From: Chlorops oryzae
Lineage: Eukaryota > Arthropoda > Insecta > Diptera > Chloropidae
Assembly: GCA_020466095.1 (NCBI GenBank)
Contig: CM035808.1
Coordinates: 80,578,779-80,642,778, forward strand
Direction of reading: 5' to 3'
Length of the DNA stretch: 64,000 nucleotides
Shown here: positions 9,094 through 20,171 of the stretch, in pieces
How positions within the stretch are numbered: position 1 is the stretch's first letter
How the letters are laid out: every line of letters starts with the position of its first letter
Notes under the pieces: model-generated
What the model saw: the letters and a program-made list of their open reading frames with translations, nothing else
Databases searched by the model: none
Told to the model about the DNA's origin: nothing
Program-made: the position numbers and the translations under genes

Positions 9094-10749
9094 ATGGATA
9101 GAGAGTGGGAGGAACTAAAACAAAATCTTAAAGATTCTGAAACACATGCGACTACGTTACAGACCGAAGCTTGGGAATTAGTAAGGGAAATAAAACCAAA
9201 TAGAGAATATTTGACCCTACTAGAAAACCAAGTCGCTTTATCCCGTTTTAATCGACTGGAAGAAGCAGTTTTTCTGATAGAAAAAGCGAAAAATTCAGTA
9301 GCCGTATCAAACGAAGTCGCCAAGGAGAAAATACAACAATTGGAAGAGACAGTTGGACATTTAAAAAAGAACTGCAAAGATTTGAGGGATCGAATCGATA
9401 AAGAGACCTTGCTGATAGAAGAATCAGAAGAGCAAAACGAATCTCTAAGAGAAGCTCTGCAGACAGCAGTGGGAAAGGACATATCGGAGTCCATAGAAAA
9501 GGACAAAGCTAATCTCAAAGAAAAGGAGAAAGAAATTCAATTTCTGAAAGTAGAAATTGGAAACCTAAGGAGAGAATTGAGAACAGTTTGCAGGACATCT
9601 CCATTTCCCACCAGGCGCATGCCGAACAATTCCGGAACAGCATCAGGACCGATACAAACACCCAGAATTGAGGTAACAATGGCAAATCTACAGAATGTTG
9701 CAGAGATTGTTAAAAATGTCCAACGATTCGTACCATCCTTTTCCGGAGCAAGAGGACCTGAGTTTAAGGCGGATGTAATAAAATTTGTCGAGGGCATAGA
9801 ATTGCTCAATTGTATGATTGCCCCGGAGGACATACAGAAAGCCATTACATGTATAAGGCAGCGACTGTCGGGGGCTGCGTTCAACACAATTGGCACCAGA
9901 AAATTTGAGACTCTAAATGAACTCCGCGACTTTGTGCAACAAACATACGCAACAGTAAGAACGTTGGAAGATATTAGAGCGGATATAATAAACGGTCATC
10001 AACAAACAGGTGAATCCGCGTCGCTGTTCGGAGGTCGGATGGAAACTAACCTAAAAGAGGCGGAAGAAATGATCACAAAAAAATGGACTACGGAAGAATC
10101 AAGAGCGGCGCTATGGGAATACCAAGATTTGGCAAAAAGGCATTTCATTACGGGATTAAAGGATCATTCCCTAAAACAATCACTGATAAACATGACAGAC
10201 CCCAGTTTGCGGGATCTCATAAATGCGACAGAAAATTCCGAAAACATTTTGAAATCTGACAAATTGAACATAAATACTATTAATTCGGCACTATCAACAG
10301 AACTGAATTGTTCATTCTGTCAACAGCAAGGACACACACGAGATGTATGTGTAAAGAGAAGGAATACACCCTATTGCACGCTGTGTGGAACGTATGGACA
10401 CGAAGGAAGTCCTAGCTGCATGAAAAGCAAACAGCCAATAATGGAGGCCAGTAAGGCATCTAAGCCAACTTGAACACACTGCGGCAAAATAGGACATATA
10501 GTTGATGATTGTTGGAGCAAGTTAAGCAGCCTATTCTGCGATAAATGTCACACCAATAAATTTTGCGGAAACGGGGCTACACAACAAAACACACAACAAA
10601 GGCCAGCACAAAATAACCGTCGAGGGTCGAATAACAACAACCAAGTACAGTGTTTTCTTTGCAAAGGATTCGGGCATATAGCCAGAAACTGCCCTCAACA
10701 AGAGCAGCAGAACGCGGGAAACTCCCAGCGGCCCAGTCTTGGCCAATAG
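9094..10749 (+). pseudogene. gag: Gypsy-B Gag, interrupted by one in-frame TGA at a zinc-knuckle cysteine
   Basis: The open frame from ATG 9094 (MDREWEELKQNL) runs 459 codons to TGA 10471-10473 and continues in the same frame to TAG 10747-10749. Residues 1-165 are a coiled coil rich in Lys/Glu. About 190-400 form the capsid-like domain (QRFVPSFSG, then a helical region). Residues about 405-450 hold two knuckles, CSFCQQQGHTRDVC and a CTLCGTYGHEGSPSC variant. Directly after the TGA comes THCGKIGHIVDDC, so the stop sits exactly where the first Cys of a third CX2CX4HX4C knuckle belongs. A further knuckle, CFLCKGFGHIARNC, lies near 10650-10692. A TGY-to-TGA mutation is the simplest reading; recoding is possible but unsupported. 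Gag would package the element RNA in cytoplasmic particles. Confidence 0.88.
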
Positions 10750-11096
10750 ACTGGGATGCCAAAACAAAAGCAAAAGAGCGGCCAAAACCTGATCCGGGTA
10801 AAAATCAAAAACAAGGAGCAGGTCATCATAACAATAAGGAAACCACGATTTCGGAATATAATAAAAATACGCCGAAAGAGTTTCCCTTGGACAGCCTAGG
10901 AAATGGAACTTCAACCACTAACAGATGGGGAAGTTCCAAAAGAGAAATACCACGGAATGAGATAAAAACCAAAATAAGCGGAAACATGGAAATACACTTT
11001 GATGGTGAAACCGACGAGAAGAAAATTACAAAAGAGAATAAAAAGAAGAGAGTGTCTTTTAAAAGCACTGTTACAGTATTCACCTATGCGAGATAG
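10750..11096 (+). pseudogene. Gypsy-B gag-pol connecting frame
   Basis: After the gag stop the coding potential continues in the -1 frame (open from within gag, about 10650, to TAG 11094-11096). The segment is Lys/Pro/Asn-rich (KAKERPKPDPGKNQK, KKITKENKKKRVSF). The pol frame, -1 again, is open from 11063. One -1 shift is usual between gag and pol in gypsy elements. A second is not, so one of the two is probably an indel. No classical slippery heptamer in the correct register is obvious at TCTTTTAAAAGC (11055-11066). Confidence 0.6.
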
Positions 11097-14000
11097 AAGC
11101 GGCCAGTACAAAGAATATATTTGAAATAGGGCCAGAAAATAAAAAACTCATAAAAAGTTTGTATACCAATGTTCTCCAAAGCGCGAAAAAACTGTTAACG
11201 TTTGCACATAACGGCCCACAAAGAGATGAAGGCCTTGAATTATCCTGTGAACAGGCTATCAACGACAGTATCAGAACGGTGGACTCAAAATGCAACAGAA
11301 ACACGCCACGATTTTCAAATTGCACTGCAATAACGGAGACTCAAGAGGATGATGCCTACATCGAAATACCCTGCAATCAGGCTATCAATGGCAGCATCAC
11401 CCTATTGGTCGACTCAGGATCAGATGCAAGTTTAGTGAAAAGAGAAGTCTTAAAAGAAGACGTACCAATAAAAAAGGAGGACACGAAATGCTTAAGAGGA
11501 GCATTCGGAGGAGATTCCAGTACTATTGGATCAGTGACGATTAAACATAATACGATCACAGCACTAAATATGGAAATGCACGTAGTGCCATGTAATAGCA
11601 GTTTGCCAGCAGATGGTCTCCTGGGAAGAGACATGCTCTGGAACAGAACTATCTTGGACACTATTGAGAAACAGTTGACCTTCAAGGAAGGAGGCAACCC
11701 AGTGGCCAGAGTGCCATTGAAATGTGCAAGAAAAAAGATTTTTATAGCAGAAACCATAAAAATCCCCCCCAGAGCAGCGGGAATAGCACGAGTAAACACA
11801 GGACTACTCAAGGAAGAAGTAGTCGTGCATAAGACAACAATTGCTACACAGGTATACCTAGGAGAGAGTCTATCTAGACCAAAGAATGGGGTTGGATTCG
11901 TGACAGTACTAAACGCCTCCGAAAAAGTTGCGGAAATAAAAGGAGGTACGGAACTAAAATACTCACTATTAAAGGAGTATAGAACAGTAAACACGCTAGA
12001 AGTCAACGTAGTTGAGAGCGATGAGACAAATGAGAGGACAAATCTGTTAATAAATTCCTTGAAATTGGAAGAAAATTTGAACGACGAAGAAAGACAGTCC
12101 ATAGCGAATATATGCAAGGACTATGCGGATGTTTTCCACCTAAAGGGTGACGAATTGAGTTACACGACTGTGCTCAACCACGAAATACCTACAGAGGTCG
12201 GAAAAGCACCCATAAATATTCGGCAATATCGCCTTCCGGAGGCCCACAAGGCGGAGATAAATAAACAGGTGGAAGAGATGTTGGACCAAGGCATAATTGC
12301 TCCAAGCAAATCACCTTGGAACGCACCAATCATTCTAGTGCCGAAAAAGGCAGGTGCAGACGGGAAAAAGAAATGGCGATTGATGGTCGATTTTCGGCAG
12401 CTGAATGACGTAACCGTCAAGCAGGTATTTCCTATACCCCGCATTGATGAGATTCTCGACCAACTCGGTTGCAGCCGATATTTCACAACGCTAGACCTGG
12501 CAAGCGGATACCATCAAGTGCTTGTAAACGAGAAAGACAGAGAAAAAACAGCATTCAGTACTGGAATAGGACATTACGAATTCGTAAGAATGCCATTCGG
12601 ACTCTCCGGAGCTCCGGCAACCTTTCAAAGGATTATGAATAATGTTCTGACCGGCTTGCAAGGCGTCGATTGTTTTGTTTATTTGGACGACATAGTAATT
12701 TACGGAAGTAACCTTAAACAACACGAAATAAGGCTACGTAAAGTACTTCAAGCCCTAAGAAGCAGCCAATTGAAAATACAAACGGAAAAATGTCAATTCT
12801 TAAGAAAAGAAGTTGTCTATTTGGGTCACAAGTGTTCCGACCAAGGCGTGCGGCCGGACCCAAGTAAGGTCGAATGTGTAAAAATTTTCCCGATACAAAA
12901 AAATAAGAAAGAATTGCAAGCATTCCTTGGACTGGCAAACTACTACCGAAAATTCATTCCGAATGCAGCAGCGCTTCTTCTACCTTTGACATCACTGCTA
13001 AGAAAAGATGCCGAGTTCGTTTGGACGGAGGCATGCCAAATGGCAGTAATAGCCATTAAAGCTGCAATAACTAGTCCACCACTGTTAAAGTATGCAGATT
13101 TCACAAAGCCATTCCTGTTAACAACGGATGCAAGTAACGAAGCACTAGGAGCGGTACTCTCACAAGGCGAGCCGGGCGACGACCAGCCGATCGCGTTCGC
13201 AAGCCGAGCATTAAGCGCAACTGAGAAACGATACTCAACAATCGAAAAGGAATTCCTTGCCATTGTGTGGGCGACTAAAAATTTCCGTTGCTACCTCTTA
13301 GGCCGCCCCTTTACGGTTTATACAGACCACAAACCTCTAAAAGGAATAGCAAATCTAAAGGATCAAACATCCCGATTGGCGAGGTTCCGCCATAAGCTCT
13401 CGGAATTTGATTTCGAAATCTGTTACAAGGCTGGAAAATATAATTTAAACGCAGACGCATTGAGTCGATTACCATATGAAAATAATCTTGTGGCAGTGGT
13501 AACAAGAGCACAAACACAGTCAAAAATAGAGCAGAGCGATGAAAATACAGAGACAAAGAAAAGCAGAGATGATTCGGAAGATACAAACCCCACAGATAAC
13601 CCAGAGACAGAGGATTTAGCAGAATTTTTAACACAGAGAAAGGACATCGAAAAGGTGCTTAAAAATTGTCACGATGGGCCATTAGGAGGTCACAAGGGAG
13701 CTATAAAAACATATTTCCGCATTCGACGACAGTACAAGTGGAACGGCATGCAGAGAGAGATTCGAAATTATATAAAAAACTGCGAGAAATGCCAGCGGAA
13801 TAAATGCTCAAAAGTAGAAAGAATGCCCATGGTACTCACAGACATAGCTCACGGCCCTTTCTACAAAGTTTATATGGATATGGTAGGCCCCCTACCGGAA
13901 TCATCGAGAGGAAACAAATACATCTTAACATTCATAGACGATTTTTAAAAAATTTTCATTTGCACAGCTATTCCGGATGCAGAGGCGGCAACAGTGGCAA

Positions 14001-14695
14001 AAGCTTTTTTCAACGAGATAATATCAAAATTCAAGATACCAAATGTTTTAATCATGGATAACGGCACAAACTTTACATCGAAATTATTTAAGGAAGTTTG
14101 CAAAATTCTTGGAATCAAGAAATCCCAAACTTCACCATACCACCCCCAAGCCAATGGTGCTCTTGAAAGGAGTCACCGACCTCTTGCGGAATTTCTCCGA
14201 AATTTTGTCAAGGAGGATGGCACAAATTGGGATGAATGGCTGCACCACGCTATGCACGTGCATAACAACACAGTACATTCATCCACAAAACAGACACCAT
14301 GTAAAATAATTTTTGGATTTGAAGCCGACATCCCACTTAAATTAAAAAGAAAACCGGAGCCACTGTACAACACAGACGATGTTGCAAAAATATTAAAATA
14401 TCAAATCCAGCGCACCCATCAGTTAGTACGAGAAAACCAAAAAATAGCTAAAGAAAAATCAAAGCGATACTACGATAAGGGCTCGAAAGTCAGAGAATTT
14501 CAGACTGGAGACAAGGTGTGGCTAAAGAACCAAAACCGAAAAAATAAATTCTCACCCATTTGGGAAGGCCCTTATTCGATTGTATCAATTCCAACGCCGG
14601 TGAATGTAAAATTGAAAATCAAAGGAAAAGAAAAAACATTCCACAAAAACTTAATAAAGCGACATCATCGAAAAGAACAACAAACAAAACAATAA
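11063..14695 (+). pseudogene. pol: Gypsy-B Pol (protease-RT-RNase H-integrase), one in-frame TAA in integrase
   Basis: A single reading frame of about 1,210 codons is broken only by TAA 13946-13948. Order of domains: retropepsin LLVDSGSDASLVK (11402-11440); RT with SPWNAPIILVPKK, MVDFRQLNDVT, TLDLASGYHQ, MPFGLSGAPATFQ and the catalytic YLDD in DCFVYLDDIVIYG (12670-12706); RNase H LLTTDASNEALGAVLS and YTDHKPLKG; integrase HHCC finger HDGPLGGHKG...CEKCQRNK (13670-13800). The DDE core follows: the first Asp in YMDMVGPL, the second in IMDNGTNFTS, and Glu in NGALERSHRPL. The C-terminal part has VWLKNQNRKNKFSPIWEGPY. The stop falls within FIDDF*K of the core, between the first and second catalytic Asp. 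It would truncate integrase, so this copy is probably not autonomous. It is the best pol in the window. Confidence 0.93.
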
Positions 14696-16750
14696 CCCGA
14701 GCCTTACGGCGACAAAACAAAAAAAAAATATATAAGTAATGCAAAATTTTTTTTTTCAACGAACAAAAAATATAATACGCACGAACGCACAAACTCATAT
14801 TTCCATTTCATTCACAGCGGACAAAGCTCTCACAAACTTAATACACATAAAAACACACAAACTTAATACATACCGAGACCGACAAACACTCACAGGGGCA
14901 CATTAAATTATACGATTTTTTTTACTATTTTTCAAGAGCAGATTTTAAACAAACAACGCGATCTTAAGCAAGAAATTATCTTGTTCCAACTTGTTCCAAA
15001 AATGAAGGAAGGGGAATAGCGTTGCAAGGGTAATATAAAAGGTAAGATTCAAAAGAAAAATTTAGTAATCAAAACTAAATTTTTCAAGCAAATGTGCACA
15101 TACTTTTTGAAAAAGCATAAAGGCAATACCAAGTAACTTGAAAAGTATATGCACATATTCACACATCGGAAAAGTATTTGCATGAATATCCATTACATGC
15201 ATGCACATGCTTACATATTACGACATAAGTAAATCATAAATTTCTGAACTTATGTCGCGCGATTTACAAACCAAAGCAATTGCACACAGAACTGCGCATA
15301 CCGTTCGTGAAATTTGAGTAATCTTGCAAGTGTCGAAATTGCACTTAAAAATATACATCATACATACATACATGGTTCATTCACAAAAATCTTTTTTGCC
15401 AGTTTTCAAAATTAATACCAAAAGGTCTATTAAAAAAGAACCATAAAATTCTCAACATTTTCATCAATTCCAGCTTATCAAAACGAAAAAAAGGCCATAT
15501 TGATGCATCATTTTCACATATGTCTGTTTCAAAAAGAACAATTCTCCCATTAAGAGGGGGAAGGGGTTAATTGAAATAACCAAAGACAGCTTAAAAAGCT
15601 TAAAATCACTTTGATTTTTTAACAACTTAAAAGAGATGAAATCCGAGATGTAATTTTCCTAAGGCACATGCTATATGGCCTAGAGGCAAAGAAGCATGTC
15701 GATACATATTTACATGCATCCACATGATTCAAAGTATATAAAAAAAAAAAAATATATATCTGAAAATATTTTAACTGCTAAACAGAAATAGAACTTTGGA
15801 ATTTAAAGCACACGAGTGCCATACATTTGCATAACAAAATCAATGTCATCCTCAAAATTTTCGAGACACATACTTACATATGTTTATAATCCAAAATCAT
15901 TTTATTGAAAATTTCGATCATCCTGAATATAGGCAATAAGCAATTAATTGTTAAAAATAAAAAGTATAAAAAAAAAAAAAATAAAAATGAGTTTTCGAAA
16001 AAAAAAAAGCCATTTGAAAATTTTGAACATTGTAAATATATTAAATATGTAATTGATCGTATTTGAGACGAATAAAAAAAAAAGTTAAAAGAGAGAACTA
16101 AAATAATTTTCACTCTCAAAAATGTCGAGCCATATACTAAGTAATTGATTGTTCTTCAGATGAATTTTTAAAAAAAGAAAAAAAAAAAAAAAAAAAAAAA
16201 TGATTTAATGAAGTACTTCGGATTATAAAAGAAGAAGAAAAATATACATAGGTATTTTCATTTACTACCAAATTTAAGACTGTAAGAGTCCCAAAACAAA
16301 ATATAATATGTTAACTGTATTGACTATGTAAGCATTTCGTAGAACGAGAATATTTAGCCAGTAACACCGTTTGAATTGTATCCCGAAAACTAAAACACTA
16401 GTTCATAGAAAATCAAGAATTCACTGAGATATCCACTACACTGCAGCGATAAATATGGATCAAGAAGCGGCAGTATCACAGCAGCGACAAAAATTTCAGC
16501 AGCATCGGTCTATCGAACACCGCCAAGAACATCATCAAAGTCACATGGGTGAACACAGTCTACACGCCCATTACAACAGCAAGTTAGCAACATTCAAGTA
16601 ACAACATCAACAACACGAGCCGGAATTAATAAAAACGTATTCAGCTCGCCTCATCTGTATCATCGAGACGAAACTAAGCATGAAGTATGCCTGGCTACAA
16701 CAACCGCATCCTTCAGACAGAAAACCAGTCGTGATGCTCACGACTTGCCG
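14696..16750 (+). other. Gypsy-B 3' region between integrase and LTR, no env found
   Basis: About 2 kb of A-rich sequence with many short A runs (for example 16179-16200). No frame resembles an envelope or any other domain. A Gln/His-rich frame of about 48 codons starts at ATG 16455 (MDQEAAVSQQRQKFQQHRS) and is probably chance. The related Gypsy-D carries a PTP-like domain in the equivalent interval; I see no trace of it here. Confidence 0.7.
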
Positions 16751-16763
16751 AAGAGGGGAGGGA
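16751..16763 (+). promoter_or_regulatory. Polypurine tract of Gypsy-B
   Basis: AAGAGGGGAGGGA abuts the 3' LTR start TGTTGTG, as expected for the plus-strand primer. Confidence 0.85.
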
Positions 16764-17945
16764 TGTTGTGAGTCAAAACCGTCACGTCACACGCTAACGT
16801 AACGCTGCCAGCTCTATCGTCAACGGCACGCTATCAGCGCTAAGCCAAAAGCAGTGCAACAAATAATGCATCGTAAACAAATGCAACGGCACCGTTTGAG
16901 CTCGAAACCTAACACCTCGAACAACAACAGCACGAGCGAGCATGAAATCGAACGCCTCAACAAAGCAACAACGGTCGGCGCTCGAAGTCATAAAAAGAGA
17001 CACTGTTACCGGAGACGGCAACAACAACAACAGGGTCTTGTAATGACAAACAGACCGTCGATATCAATGTCAACCGAGAATCGATCGTTCAAGGCCATCG
17101 ATCGAAAGGGAAAGCAGGCAGACGAAAGGAGAAAGAACACGAGCCGCCGAGTCAGCATGTGGACCACACACAAACAAGGGATGTTTGCGGCATGCGTTTG
17201 CTTGTTCGTATTGCATTTCGTTATGTACGTCTTTTTGTGAGTGCACTTGGCTTGCATTAAACCGTACATATGTCGAATGGGTTTTGGAGTGATCGGCATG
17301 TTTAGCTGATTGTAAATACATGGCACGACGAAAATAGAAGATTTTTTTTTTGGATTTTGTTTTGCTTGGTTTTGTAAACTTTCGTTTTGTAGTTACGGAG
17401 TTGTTGGGTGCAACATTCCTTTGCTTATAACCAGAAGTTATAAGCAAAGGAATGTTGCACCCAACAACTCCGTAACTACAAAACGAAAGTTTACAAAACC
17501 AAGCAAAACGAAAATAGAAGATAACGGCACTTATGCAATCGCCGGAAAAAAGCCGAAATGCAGAATAGACGGTGACCAAGGGACGCTTGCGGGGAGGTTA
17601 GCTGAGGAAGAAATCTATGACGCTAGCAACTATCGATATTGCGAACGGAGCAATATCGGACTATAAAAGCGAAGTTCGATTGACAAAATGGACTTATCAT
17701 CGATTAGCATTCGAAGTATTAAGAAGATCTCAACTTTGGCGCACCTACTTACGAGCCAGGACGACAAAGTGTGGATCTCAGTGTTAGCTAGGGAATTAGG
17801 GCAGTAAAGTAAGACAGAGTAGAAATATTAATAAGACTTTAATAAATATATAAAGAATTGCAACGAGAAAAGGAGTGTTTTATTTGGAAAATACTGAATC
17901 CTTGTTGGCGTTCAAAGAGGTCCTTTCTCCCCAGTACACACAACA
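16764..17945 (+). repeat. Gypsy-B 3' LTR (1182 bp, carries an insertion)
   Basis: Matches the 5' LTR closely, but is 180 bp longer because of the hairpin insertion at 17343-17507 with its duplicated flank. Confidence 0.93.
17328..17522. repeat. Hairpin (fold-back) insertion in the 3' LTR
   Basis: Arms 17359-17431 and 17437-17509 are perfect inverted complements of 73 nt around a 5-nt loop. The insert starts with a T9 run. The flanking ACGAAAATAGAAGAT occurs at 17328-17342 and again at 17508-17522, but only once in the 5' LTR. A direct duplication of about 15 bp beside a T run is what LINE-type retroposition (in reverse) produces. A snap-back repair event or assembly artefact would also give an inverted repeat. 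Confidence 0.85.
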
Positions 17946-17949
17946 ATAT

Positions 17950-19029
17950 TGTTAGTAGCAAAAAAAGCGGGTGCCGATGGGAAAAAGAATTGGCGACTTG
18001 CTGTAGATTTGCGAAAGTTGACCGATATTACCATTAAACAAGTTTTTCCAATTCCTAGAATAGATGAAATTCTTGATCAGTTGGGTTGCAGTAGGTATTT
18101 TTCAACTTAAGATTTAGCTAGCGGATACCATCAAGTGCTAATCGAATAAAAAGAGAAAACAGCATTTAGCACGGGAATGGGACATTTTGAATTTACCAAA
18201 ATGCCTTTTGGGCTCACGGTAGCACCTGCAACCTTTCAACGCATAATGAATAGCATTCTCACTGGTATGCAGGGAATCGATTGTTTTGTTTATCTTGATG
18301 ATATCGTTATTTATGCTAGGAATTTAAAAGAGCATGAAGAAAGATTATGTAGGATTTTTGAAGTCTTAAAACATAACAGTTTAAAGCTTCAAACAGAAAA
18401 ATGTCAATTTCTTAAAAATTAAGTTATATATTTAGGACATAAATGCTCCGAATCAGGCGTGCTGCCAGATCCACTAAAGGTAGAAAGCGTACAAAAAATA
18501 TCACCGCCCCGAAATGTAAAAGAGTTACAGGCTTTCCTTGGATAAATCGATTACTATCGAATATTTATACCAAATGCAGCAAATATTTCACTTCCGCTAA
18601 CCCAATTATTAAGCAAAAACGTTAAAATTGAATGGAATATTGATTGTCAGAAAGCCATGAAACAGCTGAAAGCTGCAGTAATCTCACCTCTTTTACTGCA
18701 ATATCCAGATTTTTCCAAAACTTTTATTCTAACAACAGATGCTAGATATGGAGTCTTAGGAGCTGTTCCCTCGCAAGGGGAACCAGGGGAAGATTTGCCT
18801 ATTTATTTTGCAAGCAGAGCGTTAAGTGAAACTGAGAAACGTTATTCTACAATTGAGAACGATTCTTTGGCAATAGTTTGGGTTGTGAAAAATTTTAGGA
18901 CCTATTTATTGGGGAGACCTTTCAAAATATTCACCGATCATAAGCCATTAAAAGGTATAGCCAATTTAAAGGAACAAAATTCGAGACTAAATCGTTTTCG
19001 CCTTAAATTTTTAGGGTACGATTTTGAAA
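17950..19029 (+). pseudogene. Gypsy-A pol, RT and RNase H (right of Gypsy-B)
   Basis: Continues the frame cut at 7542. It shows VAKKAGADGKKNWRL, QVFPIPRIDEILDQLGCSRY, MPFGLTVAPATFQ, the catalytic YLDD in DCFVYLDDIVIYA (18275-18312), then RNase H FILTTDARYGVLGAVPS (a Ser/Asn-type residue after TTDA is replaced) and IFTDHKPLKGIANLKEQ. Stops occur at about 18107 (ST*DLAS), 18147, 18419 and 18543. It runs into the N gap at 19030, so the integrase and 3' LTR of Gypsy-A are not visible. Confidence 0.9.
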
Positions 19030-19129
19030 NNNNNNNNNNNNNNNNNNNNNNNNNNNNNNNNNNNNNNNNNNNNNNNNNNNNNNNNNNNNNNNNNNNNNNN
19101 NNNNNNNNNNNNNNNNNNNNNNNNNNNNN
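19030..19129. other. Assembly gap (100 N)
   Basis: Run of exactly 100 N. Left of it is Gypsy-A RNase H; right of it is the LINE-1 endonuclease on the opposite strand. Confidence 0.99.
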
Positions 19130-20171
19130 CATTAAACTCTCCAGCTGCTAGGAATTTATTACCTAAAGTGTTAAAGAAAGCCTTCAATTTATCCTCGTTT
19201 ACCAGAAAACGCGGAGGACAAGAAACAGCAGACAAAACTAAAGGTGAGATGACACTACGTGTGCAATGCACGAATATTTGCTCACTGACGTCATAAACAT
19301 TGCACACGTAATAAAATAGACGAATATTTTGTTTGCTCAAAATAATTCGTACAATATTTTACAAATAAAATGTGTGCGTTACACACGTAATGTAATCAAC
19401 CCAAATTTCAACTGCACAAACATTTGGTAAAAATATGTACACGGGAAACTGTTTCCTCATACAGTACAATCTGCTGAGCATTTGTTTTTTTGTGTGAGGT
19501 TAGAACACAGTTTAGGCAAATGCTTAAATACTGTCATTACTTTTAGTTTTAAAGATTTCAATTATCTTAACTGTCTCTGAAATCTCTAAAGTTGGACATT
19601 ATTTTCATTTCAATCTTTTAAAATCGAATCCTTGTTACATTGGGCAATCAACATGTGTGATTTGTCCTTATTTCGTGCGAGAAAATGTTATGTGCGCAAT
19701 TATTTTTCAGATGTGTCACACATTTTTTGAGCAATTATGTGTGCATTGCACACGTAGTGTAATACCCTGAGCAAATAAATGTGCTTCAAATTTTATTTGT
19801 TTCAGATGTGTCACACATTTTTTTGAGCAATTATATGTGAATTGCACACGTAGTGTCATCTCACCTTAAGTCATGTTTCGATTTTGTAGGCAAATTGACG
19901 TTGCCATCAAAAAGTTCTCAGCATATGACTGCAGGGTAAAATGTTTAATCCTGCTTCGGACTTAGATCCCAGTACCGCCATGCGCTTTTCCGTCAGGGTG
20001 ATTTGTTTTATAAAATTGATAACCAGGAATGGAAAAATTACTTTTATCTGTCAAATGCGTCTCTGAGATCAGCATGACATCAACAGATTGCTTGGAGAGG
20101 AAGCGAACTAATTCTATCTTATGTTGGCGGACGCCGTTTGCATTCCATGAGAATATGTCTAGTAAACTCAT
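19130..20171 (-). pseudogene. LINE-1 ORF2, N-terminal endonuclease part (Jockey-type), split by a MITE
   Basis: The frame starts at ATG 20171 with MSLLDIFSWNANGVRQHK. This is the N-terminus of an APE-type LINE endonuclease, which nicks target DNA for target-primed reverse transcription. MLISETHLTDKSNF (catalytic Glu) and GGTGI follow, then a stop (TAA at about 19957), then RSRIKHFTLQSYAE. After the MITE (19243-19865) the same protein continues at 19235 with VLSAVSCPPRFLVNEDKLKA and FFNTLGNKFLAAGEFN (normally GGDFN) up to the gap. The ATG overlaps the ORF1 stop as ATGA. RT is not visible because the element runs into the gap. Confidence 0.85.
19242..19866. mobile_element. MITE of about 625 bp inserted in LINE-1 ORF2
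   Basis: The ends are inverted repeats: GGTGAGATGACACTACGTGT on the left (19243) and ACACGTAGTGTCATCTCACC on the right (ending 19865), with homology continuing inward (GCAATGCAC / GTGAATTGC). Similar sub-terminal blocks with TGTGCATTGCACACGTAGTG recur inside (about 19740-19760). LINE-1 ORF2 reads through on both sides. A TAA or TA duplication is likely (19239-19241 and 19867-19869). No coding capacity. Confidence 0.85.

Larger units (their letters stand above)
7543..17945 (+). mobile_element. Gypsy-B, near-complete Ty3/gypsy retrotransposon inserted in Gypsy-A
   Basis: A 10.4-kb element with both LTRs (7543-8544 and 16764-17945), TGTTGTGAG...ACAACA ends, a tRNA-Ser primer site, gag, pol and a polypurine tract. 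The host RT codons run ...SLIL | LVAKKAG across the insertion, with ATAT duplicated at 7539-7542 and 17946-17949. By eye the LTRs differ at about eight positions per kilobase, apart from one insertion in the right LTR, so this is a young copy. Nevertheless gag carries an in-frame TGA, the integrase carries a TAA, and there are two frame changes between gag and pol. Confidence 0.93.

Noticed and set aside
14696..16750. An envelope gene in Gypsy-B
   Set aside because: Both strands checked: no frame over about 80 codons with signal peptide, furin-like site or membrane span.
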